This document shows, piece after piece, positions 8,229 through 15,407 of a stretch of DNA of 53,528 nt (its first letter is position 1; each line of letters begins with the position of its first letter). Both the position numbers and the translations under genes were made by a program. The stretch comes from MADRE2 sp964397015. Its GTDB lineage: Bacteria; Desulfobacterota; Desulfobacteria; Desulfobacterales; Desulfobacteraceae. The stretch covers positions 1 to 53,528 of the forward strand of contig CAYNHL010000010.1 in the NCBI GenBank assembly GCA_964397015.1. Direction: 5' to 3'. Under the pieces are notes generated by a model that saw only the letters and a list, made by a program, of their open reading frames with translations, searched no databases and was not told where the DNA came from.

Positions 8229-10366
8229 CCCGTGACTCCGTTTTTCTTCAGCAGCTCAACCACTTCGGGAAAATCAATTCCAAGGCGCTTGACCGTTTCA
8301 AGCGTGGGAATACCGTTGCTGGTCCAACCCCGGCGCTTGTAAACCGCATCCTTGAGCTGTTCGTACTGTTCTTCCCTTTTCCGGCGCAGGGCCGCAACTT
8401 TTTCAGGCGTGGACATCCCGCTGATATCCAGCTCGTATTTATCGGTCAGCTGTGCATCGTAACGGTCGGTACGGGACTCGTACTCTTCAGGCGTTACCGG
8501 TCCCACTGCCCGGTACGGAACCGTGTCGTGTTCCCTTGTTCCATAACCCATTTTCAAATTGAAAAGACGCTGGAAATTATACACGGCCTCGCTCATGGTT
8601 ATCAGGTCATCCGGTCCGACTTTTCTGCCGGTCACAGCTGAAAAAAAATCCGCATACCAGCCGACATGCTTTACCACCTTGGCAGGTTCAGGGTTATTCT
8701 TGTTATCTTCGGGTACAATGTCGTTCCATGGCAACTTGCACAGTCCGCAAAGCCCGAACCAGGTCCTGAACATGGGGAACCAGTGCAGTGCTTCAGCCTT
8801 GTTTTCAAAAGTGGGCATGAAATTGTGGACCATGTCCAGGAAAATCAGCCAGGCTTCATCATGCTGTGGTCCTTTAAGAGCCAGCCCGTATCCACCCTGC
8901 TGGGCCAGCGACTCCTTGGTTATGTATTCTGAAAATTCCAGCCCCTTGGATTCCATGCCGATATCCTGCAGAAATGCGGCATCTGCACCGAAATCTTTGG
9001 CAAAAATGGCTTTCATACGCCTTATTCCTTTGCCCACCACGGCACCGAACCCCTCACCCCTTGCCATCTGGTGAATAAGTTCCAATGTGTTGAAACGGTT
9101 GCCGAAATTCAACTCCATACCGCCGGTATGATCCGAAGTGATCTGAGAATTTTCAAAACATTCCATCACAAAGCCGATGGAAGTTCCCACTGAAATGGTA
9201 TCCAGTCCATAGGCATCACAATAGAAATTGATTTCAAGAATGGTGTGGGCGTCGAAAATACCCAGGTTGGAGCCGCATCCTGCAACGGTTTCATATTCCG
9301 GCCCGTCCACAAATACCTTTTTCCCCCTGTAGGGTCCGGTGAATGGAGAAAAATCCTTGACACCATGAGCACATGCCACTGCACACCCACGCCAGCAGCC
9401 ATCAAACCCCTTGTCAAAAATATGTTCATATGTCTCTTCACCAATGACCTTGCTTTCGGGATGCGATCCGAATTTGAAATTATGGACCGGCAGACAGTCA
9501 TGATCATTCATGATGGGTACCAGGTGTGTTGTTCCCACTAGCGCCATACGGTTCTGGCGGGGATCCAGTTCGTTTATTTCCTTTGCATGGGTCTTGGTGA
9601 CCTTCTTTAGGGCTTCAAAATCTGCAGGGTTGTTGGATTTCATGGTTATGGCACCGCAGCGCCCCACAACAGCCTTGACCTTTTTATCCGCAAATACCGT
9701 TCCTATGCCGCCCCTGCCGGCCTGCTTGTAGCGGACCCTTTTTCGTCCTGCATCCCACCATGAAAAATTGAGGCAGCCGAAAAGGGTGTTCCCGGCTCCC
9801 GGCCCAGCGGTCACCACGGATACATTCACGGGCTTGGCTTCGTCAAAATACCGGGTCAGCGCGTCAGACATCTCATATGAATCCTCAGGCAGACCGGAAG
9901 CTTTGAAAATCTTGACGGTATTCTCGATACCATCAATCAGGATAACCACGTCATCCTCGGACTTCCCCGTTATTTCAAGTACATCAAAACCGGCAAATTT
10001 TTTGTACGGACCGAAATATCCCCCGACGTTGGAATCAATGGGGATGCCGGTCAAGGGAGAAATTGTGGTTACAATGCTCTTGCCTCCGCCCGGATATCCG
10101 GGGGTACCGCCCAGAGGACCCGACGCTATACAGATCGCGTTTTCAGGATCATTCCATTTGGTATCCGGAGAAACCGCATTCCACATCATCCATAAATCGT
10201 ATCCTTTACCGCCAATGAAAGTCTGTTTTACACGGTCTTCAATGTCCCTTATCTCTATATCATTTTTTCCCAAACCGATATGAAGTGACTGATCGGTATA
10301 CCCCTTTTCCACTGGTTTTTGCTTATAGGCGGTTGCACTTACCTCTTTTAATTGAATTTGACCCAT
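8225..10366 (-). CDS. Tungsten-type aldehyde ferredoxin oxidoreductase family protein
   Basis: 713-residue member of the AOR family, whose members oxidise aldehydes (or reduce acids or aryl-CoA) using a bis-pterin tungsten cofactor and one [4Fe-4S] cluster. The N-terminal domain has IGGKGYDLWMMW, SGPLGGTPGYPGGGK and TGIPIDSNVGGYFGP, matching the pterin-binding region; AGRGGIGTVFADKKVKAVV follows. Cluster cysteines appear in DGCWRGCAVAC, spaced C-x3-C-x3-C, one residue different from the C-x2-C-x3-C of Pyrococcus AOR, with LCGLCKLPWNDI later. It is longer than the typical 600-620 aa. AAGGAG precedes the ATG. The substrate is unknown; BamB-like aryl-CoA reductases belong to the same family, but no partner subunits are adjacent. 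It overlaps the MoaD-like gene by 4 bases. Confidence 0.9.
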   Translation of the reverse strand: MGQIQLKEVSATAYKQKPVEKGYTDQSLHIGLGKNDIEIRDIEDRVKQTFIGGKGYDLWMMWNAVSPDTKWNDPENAICIASGPLGGTPGYPGGGKSIVTTISPLTGIPIDSNVGGYFGPYKKFAGFDVLEITGKSEDDVVILIDGIENTVKIFKASGLPEDSYEMSDALTRYFDEAKPVNVSVVTAGPGAGNTLFGCLNFSWWDAGRKRVRYKQAGRGGIGTVFADKKVKAVVGRCGAITMKSNNPADFEALKKVTKTHAKEINELDPRQNRMALVGTTHLVPIMNDHDCLPVHNFKFGSHPESKVIGEETYEHIFDKGFDGCWRGCAVACAHGVKDFSPFTGPYRGKKVFVDGPEYETVAGCGSNLGIFDAHTILEINFYCDAYGLDTISVGTSIGFVMECFENSQITSDHTGGMELNFGNRFNTLELIHQMARGEGFGAVVGKGIRRMKAIFAKDFGADAAFLQDIGMESKGLEFSEYITKESLAQQGGYGLALKGPQHDEAWLIFLDMVHNFMPTFENKAEALHWFPMFRTWFGLCGLCKLPWNDIVPEDNKNNPEPAKVVKHVGWYADFFSAVTGRKVGPDDLITMSEAVYNFQRLFNLKMGYGTREHDTVPYRAVGPVTPEEYESRTDRYDAQLTDKYELDISGMSTPEKVAALRRKREEQYEQLKDAVYKRRGWTSNGIPTLETVKRLGIDFPEVVELLKKNGVTG

Positions 10367-10386
10367 AATCCGCTCCTTGTCCGGTC

Positions 10387-10418
10387 ACAGGCCTTTGTCT
10401 TGTGGCAGCAAGGCCTGT
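10387..10418 (-). promoter_or_regulatory. Leader hairpin just upstream of the AOR ribosome-binding site
   Basis: Perfect 9-base arms ACAGGCCTT and AAGGCCTGT enclose a 14-base loop, 21 bases upstream of the AOR ATG and only a few bases before its AAGGAG. It could be a cis-acting RNA element or protein site. It does not visibly contain the larger conserved core of a Moco/Tuco riboswitch, so no class is assigned. Confidence 0.45.
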
Positions 10419-10512
10419 ATTCCCTTATTTAAAGTTACATATCCCAAACCATAATACCCCAAATACCATATATCCCCGGCAAAGTACACCGTACTGATCC
10501 AAAGGCAATACA

Positions 10513-10527
10513 AATGGTTTAACCATT
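10513..10527. promoter_or_regulatory. Palindrome AATGGTTTAACCATT between AOR and yggT
   Basis: Perfect 15-base palindrome around a central T in the divergent region between AOR and yggT (10367-10687, which otherwise has no gene). Its half-site ATGGTT recurs in the inverted repeat at 10627-10657, which suggests two binding sites for one regulator (inference). Confidence 0.45.
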
Positions 10528-10600
10528 ACTATCCAATCTCCGGTCATTTGTCAATACAGATCCGGTATAAACTAAATCCAGATATTTGGCGCAAAAAACC

Positions 10601-10657
10601 TTGACATTCTGTCGATTAGATATGATATGGTTAAACAGCTTTGCTGTATTTAACCAT
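10601..10657 (+). promoter_or_regulatory. Candidate promoter with overlapping inverted repeat upstream of yggT
   Basis: TTGACA at 10601-10606 is followed by TATGAT at 10621-10626 (14-base spacer, short) or GATATG at 17 bases. Directly after it, ATGGTTAA-ACAGC (10627-10639) pairs with GCTGT-TTAACCAT (10643-10657) across a 2-base bulge and a TTT loop. The repeat would cover the start site, so it may be an operator or a leader hairpin. Confidence 0.4.
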
Positions 10658-10687
10658 TATAACCTAAACGCAACGAAAAGGGTGACC

Positions 10688-10987
10688 ATGTTTGTGTTAA
10701 GCAATTTTATTTCCGCCATTGCCCTGGTATTGAACTATATTCTCCAGCTCTACTTATGGATTGTAATTATCAGCGCCCTGCTCTCATGGGTCAACCCGGA
10801 CCCTTACAACCCGATAGTCCGGTTTTTAAGAAACATGACCGAACCGGTATTCTACCAGATCAGAAAAAGGCTCCCGGTTAATTTTGGCGGGCTGGACATT
10901 TCACCCATCATTGTGATCCTTGCCATTTTTTTCCTCCAGCATTTTCTGGTCACCACCCTGTATCACCTGGCGCGTTCAATGTCTTAA
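10688..10987 (+). CDS. YggT family membrane protein
   Basis: 99-residue integral membrane protein of the YggT/YlmG/Ycf19 family, with two hydrophobic segments (about residues 5-30 and 68-90) and the family signature between them: SWVNPDPYNPIVRFLRNMTEPV. An upstream in-frame ATG at 10586 would add 34 unrelated residues across the promoter region, so ATG 10688 with GGG/GGTG just upstream is preferred. The family is linked to envelope biogenesis and division-site organisation. The next gene is divIVA-like, mirroring the ylmG-divIVA order of Gram-positive bacteria. The exact molecular role is not established. Confidence 0.88.
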   Translation: MFVLSNFISAIALVLNYILQLYLWIVIISALLSWVNPDPYNPIVRFLRNMTEPVFYQIRKRLPVNFGGLDISPIIVILAIFFLQHFLVTTLYHLARSMS

Positions 10988-11010
10988 CCCGTAATTATAT
11001 AAGGAATGTT

Positions 11011-11511
11011 ATGGGCATTACACCAGCAGTTGTAAAACAAAAGGAATTCACAACCAGATTCCGGGGTTTTGATGTCCAGGAAGTAGATTATTTTCTGGAG
11101 GAAATTGCCAGGGAACTGGGGATTCTGAACACAAAAATCAAGGAACTGTCCGAAAAAAACCACCGGCTGCAGGTGGAAAACAATGGTTACAGGAAAAAAG
11201 AAAATGCCATGAAAAACAGCATCATCCAGTCCCAGAAAGTTCTGGACGAGATGAAGGACAATGCCAAGAAATCCGCTCAGATCATCATGGCCAATGCAGA
11301 AATGGAAGCCGAAAAAATGCTCAACCAGTCCTACAAGCGCCTGTCCCAGCTGCACACGGATATCATGGAACTCAAGCGCCAGCGGACCCAGCTTGAAATG
11401 CAGATCAGCTCGATCATAGATGCCCACTCCAAAATGCTGGAAATGACAAAGGAAGAAAACAAGGTTGCCGATGAGGCGGATGCCACCCTGAAGTTTTTGA
11501 AACAGGCATAA
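11011..11511 (+). CDS. DivIVA domain-containing protein
   Basis: 166-residue cytoplasmic coiled-coil protein. The N-terminal 45 residues match the DivIVA lipid-binding domain: ITPAVVKQKEF, then FRGFDVQEVDYFLEEIA. From about residue 38 it is heptad-rich coiled coil almost to the end. DivIVA proteins bind curved membrane at poles and septa and recruit partners. AAGGA upstream of the ATG supports the start. It sits 23 bases after yggT and 31 bases before pilT, so it may position pili or wall synthesis at the pole (inference). The family is best known from Gram-positives but also occurs in delta-type proteobacteria. Confidence 0.9.
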   Translation: MGITPAVVKQKEFTTRFRGFDVQEVDYFLEEIARELGILNTKIKELSEKNHRLQVENNGYRKKENAMKNSIIQSQKVLDEMKDNAKKSAQIIMANAEMEAEKMLNQSYKRLSQLHTDIMELKRQRTQLEMQISSIIDAHSKMLEMTKEENKVADEADATLKFLKQA

Positions 11512-11542
11512 CATAACGGTTTAATTTAAGGAATCCGGGAAC

Positions 11543-12625
11543 ATGGCAGAAATTGATGCGTTTTTCAAACTCATGCATGAACACGGTGCATCAGACTTGC
11601 ACCTGGCTTCGGGCCAGCGTCCTTCGTTAAGACTCCACGGGGATATCGAAAGAATCAAATATGATATCCTGGACAGTGACAAGCTCAGAAAACTTTTGTA
11701 CGAGATCACATCCCAGGAGAAAATCAAAATATTTGAAGAAACAGGAGATGTGGATTTCGGCTATGAAATTCCAGGGCTTGCCCGGTACAGGGCCAATTAT
11801 TTCATGCAGAAAAACGGTATTTCGGCTGTATTCCGTGAAATTCCCTCTGATATCATGACTGTTGAGCAGCTCGGCCTGCCGTCGGTGATCTCCAAACTTG
11901 CGGATTTACCCCGGGGCCTCGTTCTGGTCACAGGACCGACAGGAAGCGGGAAATCTACCACCCTTGCCGCCATTATCGACCAGGCCAACCGGACCCGGAA
12001 GGACCATATAATCACCGTAGAAGATCCCATAGAATTTGTGCACAACAGCCAGAACTGCATTGTCAATCACAGGGAGGTTGGCCTACATACCCACGACTTT
12101 GCCTCCGCACTCAGGGGCGCCCTGCGTGAAGACCCGGACATCATACTGGTCGGTGAATTGCGGGATCTTGAAACCATTACCCTGGCCATCGAAGCCGCCT
12201 CCACCGGTCACCTGGTTTTCGGCACCCTTCATACTTCAAGCGCCGCAAAAACCGTGGATCGAATCATTGAAGTGTTCCCGGCCAGTCAGCAGGCCCAGAT
12301 CCGCTCCACTTTATCTGACAGCATCAGGGCCATTGTGGCCCAGACCCTGTTCAAGCGGATTGACAAAAAAGGGCGCTGCGCCGCCCTTGAAATCCTAATA
12401 GCCACCCCTGCCGTACGGAACCTGATACGGGAAGCCAAGACCCACCAGATCCCGTCCATGGTGCAGACCGGCAAGCAGTACGGCATGCAGCTGCTGGATG
12501 ATGCCATCATGAAGCTATACCAGGGAAGAAAAATCAGCGGAGAGGAAGCCTATATGAAAGCTTATAACAAAGCCCTTTTCCGCCCGTACCTCAAAAAAGA
12601 GCCTGCTGATTTTACCGAAGCCTGA
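11543..12625 (+). CDS. pilT: Type IV pilus twitching motility ATPase PilT
   Basis: 360-residue hexameric retraction ATPase acting on the inner face of the membrane. Walker A GPTGSGKST at 131-139, the Asp box ITVEDPIEFVH, Walker B DIILVGELRD and the His box GHLVFGTLHT are all present, and the N-terminal PAS-like domain begins with SDLHLASGQRP. Length and motifs match canonical PilT. AAGGA precedes the start. A second PilT-type ATPase follows after 39 bases. Structural pilin and assembly genes are not in the window, so the pilus is encoded elsewhere. Confidence 0.95.
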   Translation: MAEIDAFFKLMHEHGASDLHLASGQRPSLRLHGDIERIKYDILDSDKLRKLLYEITSQEKIKIFEETGDVDFGYEIPGLARYRANYFMQKNGISAVFREIPSDIMTVEQLGLPSVISKLADLPRGLVLVTGPTGSGKSTTLAAIIDQANRTRKDHIITVEDPIEFVHNSQNCIVNHREVGLHTHDFASALRGALREDPDIILVGELRDLETITLAIEAASTGHLVFGTLHTSSAAKTVDRIIEVFPASQQAQIRSTLSDSIRAIVAQTLFKRIDKKGRCAALEILIATPAVRNLIREAKTHQIPSMVQTGKQYGMQLLDDAIMKLYQGRKISGEEAYMKAYNKALFRPYLKKEPADFTEA

Positions 12626-12664
12626 TAAGAGCTTTTCTATTTCTTTTCAGCCAAGGAGACGTTT

Positions 12665-13828
12665 ATGAAAAAGCAGCAACTGGACTATATCTTGGATAAA
12701 ATGCTCGAGGCGCATGATGATGTCTCTGACCTGAACTTTACACCGGACAAGCCCCTGCAGGTGGAAAGCGCTGGAGAGCTCAAATCGGTCCACCTCGAGC
12801 CCGACCTGTCGCTGCTGACCCCGTTCCAGACAGAAATGGTGGCATTGAACCTGCTGGGCAACAACCGGACCCTTACCGACACACTTATAAGAGAAGGATC
12901 CTGCGACCTTTCCTACCAGCTGGCCAACAAGGCGCGTTTCAGGGTCAACATTTTTTCCAGCTCCGGCCGCTATTCCGTTGTACTCCGCCGCCTGGAAACA
13001 AAGATCCCGACCATTGAAACTCTTAACCTGCCCGGCTCATTCCATCCAATGGCAGATGAAAAAAACGGCATCATCATTGTAACCGGTGCCACCGGATCCG
13101 GTAAAACCACATCCCTGGCCGCACTTCTGGATAAAATAAACGAAACCAAATCCGTTCACGTGATTACCCTCGAAGATCCGATTGAATACCAGCACTCACA
13201 AAAGAACGCCACATTCAACCAGCGTGAACTCGGTATTGATTTCGACTCTTTTGCATCCGGCCTGCGTGCATCTTTGCGCCAGGCACCAAAAGTGATCCTG
13301 GTGGGTGAAATGAGGGACCGGGAAACGGTCGAAATCGGGCTGTCCGCCGCAGAAACCGGCCATCTTGTATTGACCACCCTGCATACCGTTGATGCGGGCC
13401 AGACCATTAACCGTATCCTGGGCATGTTTTCAACAGAAGAGGAAAAGCAGATCCGTATCCGGCTGGCGGATACTGTCCGGTGGATTGTATCCCAGCGGCT
13501 GCTGCCCAAAGTGGGCGGGGGCCGGGTGGCTGCATTTGAAGTGCTGGGAACCAGCCTGAGGGTAAAAGACACCATTCTCCATGGAGAATCTGAAGGAAAA
13601 ACCTTTGCCAACATCATTGCCGCAGGAAAATCCCAGGGCATGATTTCATTTGATGACTATATCATATCATTGTATGAAAAAGGGGACATCACGGAAAACA
13701 CCGCACTGGCCTATGCCTCCCGACGAGATATTGTTGGACGGGGACTGGACAGCATCAAAAGCGCCAGGGGAGAATCCACGACGCGGATCGAAAGCCTTGA
13801 AATTGACCATGGATACAAAGGGAGTTAA
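12665..13828 (+). CDS. PilT/PilU-type ATPase
   Basis: 387-residue paralogue of the preceding PilT. Walker A GATGSGKTT at 141-149, ITLEDPIEYQH, Walker B KVILVGEMRD and the His box TGHLVLTTLHT are intact. The N-terminal domain diverges from PilT (VSDLNFTPDKPLQVE in place of SDLHLASGQRP). By analogy to PilT-PilU pairs it may assist retraction or set its force, but it could also act in another pilus system. AAGGAGACGTTT precedes the ATG. A zinc-ribbon protein gene follows after 5 bases, so the three are probably one operon. Confidence 0.92.
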   Translation: MKKQQLDYILDKMLEAHDDVSDLNFTPDKPLQVESAGELKSVHLEPDLSLLTPFQTEMVALNLLGNNRTLTDTLIREGSCDLSYQLANKARFRVNIFSSSGRYSVVLRRLETKIPTIETLNLPGSFHPMADEKNGIIIVTGATGSGKTTSLAALLDKINETKSVHVITLEDPIEYQHSQKNATFNQRELGIDFDSFASGLRASLRQAPKVILVGEMRDRETVEIGLSAAETGHLVLTTLHTVDAGQTINRILGMFSTEEEKQIRIRLADTVRWIVSQRLLPKVGGGRVAAFEVLGTSLRVKDTILHGESEGKTFANIIAAGKSQGMISFDDYIISLYEKGDITENTALAYASRRDIVGRGLDSIKSARGESTTRIESLEIDHGYKGS

Positions 13829-13833
13829 TCTCA

Positions 13834-14451
13834 ATGAATGTCACCTGCAGCCATTGTCGAACCAAAGTCACCATACCGGATCACAAGATACCCAAAGACA
13901 GGGAAGTTCTTTTCAAGTGCCCGAAATGCAAACGAAAACTCGAGGTTCCTCCCAAAACAGCCCCCAGGGAACCCGACCAGCAGTCAGCAAGTCAGATTTC
14001 GTCCGCTCCGCCGGTGTCTGACGACGGTTCAACCGCGCTGATATGCGTGGATGACCCTGTGACCAGGAGAAATGTCCATGCCACGCTGACGGGAATGGAT
14101 TTCCAGGTACTGTCCTCAAATACCAGTAAGATGGCCCTGTCAAAAATGCAGTACCATATCTTCAATGTACTGGTCCTCAGTGACGACTTTGATGGTGGCA
14201 AAGGCAGGGCGGTTATGATAGACAGACTGAACCGAATGGACATGACCCAGCGCCGCAGGACCTGCCTGGTCCTCATAAGCCGGCCCCATAAAACCAACGA
14301 TGCAATGACGGCATTCAGGCTGTCCGTCAACCATATCATCAACCAAAAAGATATCAGTGACCTTGACCAGGTTATGCTAAGGGCCATCACGGATCACCAG
14401 AACCAGTACGCCGTGTTCAAGGACTGCCTGGCCGGCAGCAGGCCGGGCTGA
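13834..14451 (+). CDS. Zinc-ribbon protein with degenerate receiver-like domain
   Basis: 205 residues, no family name recognised. The N-terminus is an MJ0042-type zinc ribbon (C5-x2-C8 and C29-x2-C32, with a KVTIPDHKIP turn). After a proline/serine-rich linker (about 36-58), residues 60-190 look like a response-regulator fold: ALICVDDP resembles strand 1, NVLVLSDDFDGGKG strand 3, CLVLISRP strand 4 and INQKD the region of the conserved Lys. The usual phosphoacceptor pattern is not clear, so it may be a pseudo-receiver (inference). AAGGGAG precedes the ATG. The position directly after two PilT ATPases suggests a role in pilus control. Confidence 0.7.
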   Translation: MNVTCSHCRTKVTIPDHKIPKDREVLFKCPKCKRKLEVPPKTAPREPDQQSASQISSAPPVSDDGSTALICVDDPVTRRNVHATLTGMDFQVLSSNTSKMALSKMQYHIFNVLVLSDDFDGGKGRAVMIDRLNRMDMTQRRRTCLVLISRPHKTNDAMTAFRLSVNHIINQKDISDLDQVMLRAITDHQNQYAVFKDCLAGSRPG

Positions 14452-14528
14452 TTTTTCTTTTCAAGAGCCCGTTGCACCTGCTTAAATTCAGCTTGCAAAA
14501 CATGGTATGATATGCAAGAACAGCTCTC

Positions 14529-15407
14529 ATGAATCTGCAATGGTATGAACCTTTATCGATCACAGAACGGCTCAGGCGGGCGTTTTCGTTCCTGAACCTG
14601 GTGATTTTATTTTTAACCGCCCTGGTGGTGTTCAGTGAATTTCGCTTTGACTGGTGTGAAAGAATGCTGGGACACTACCTTACCGCGACCAACGATGCAA
14701 GGCCGGAAACCGGGACTGTCTGGAAAACCGGCCAGCAGACCCTTGAAGCCAGCCGGTTCCTGAATGATATTATCCAGAAAAAGCAGCATACCAGACAGGA
14801 AATCGAGCAGGCAGAATCCTTTCTGCAGATTGCCGAAGATCTTTTGCCAGGTGAATGGGTCACTATTGACAAAACCCATTTCAAAACCCTCTACCAGTCA
14901 TTGCCCGAGCCTGTCGCAATCCGGCTTATAGCACCGGCCAGACTGATCTGGATTCTTTCTGGCACCACCCTTGACCGCATCTTCTGTGAAGGACAATCAA
15001 GCGGCCTGAGCATTTATTTTCTGGATTCCCAGAACAGGGTCATTCATCAGCTGACCCTTTCCGATACTGATATTTCCCAGATCCGGACCGGATCAGACCC
15101 CATTACCGCCTCTCTTGAAGATATTGACGGTTTTTCCGGTAAAATTTTTCCTGCACAGCAGTTTTTCAATGCCATGTTCGCCCTTCCCGAAGACATGATC
15201 CCCGACCTTATCGTGAACCCGGACCGGCTCCTTGAAGCAGAAGGCAATATAACAAAAGTAGGCATCTGGAACGAGGCCCAGGCAGGTTATATCAACCTGG
15301 GATTTGAATACGAACACAACGGTCACAAACAGGTGGTCATAGTAAAGGGACGTGAATGGGCGGTCTGGCAGCTGAGCCTGGTACTCAGGGAAGAAGAGGT
15401 GCCGTGA
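14529..15407 (+). CDS. Membrane-anchored protein of unknown function
   Basis: 292 residues, not recognised. One N-terminal transmembrane segment (about residues 20-38, FLNLVILFLTALVVF) is followed by a soluble, probably periplasmic domain. No catalytic motif was seen. The stop overlaps the GTG start of the penicillin-binding protein gene (GTGA), so the two products are likely made together and it may be an accessory factor for peptidoglycan synthesis (inference). The ribosome-binding site is weak. Confidence 0.7.
   Translation: MNLQWYEPLSITERLRRAFSFLNLVILFLTALVVFSEFRFDWCERMLGHYLTATNDARPETGTVWKTGQQTLEASRFLNDIIQKKQHTRQEIEQAESFLQIAEDLLPGEWVTIDKTHFKTLYQSLPEPVAIRLIAPARLIWILSGTTLDRIFCEGQSSGLSIYFLDSQNRVIHQLTLSDTDISQIRTGSDPITASLEDIDGFSGKIFPAQQFFNAMFALPEDMIPDLIVNPDRLLEAEGNITKVGIWNEAQAGYINLGFEYEHNGHKQVVIVKGREWAVWQLSLVLREEEVP

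Noticed and set aside
10387..10418. Moco/Tuco riboswitch before AOR
   Set aside because: Only a simple hairpin is seen; the larger conserved core expected for that class was not found by eye.
10586..10687. Extended N-terminus of the YggT protein
   Set aside because: It covers the promoter-like region and inverted repeat and does not resemble the family N-terminus.
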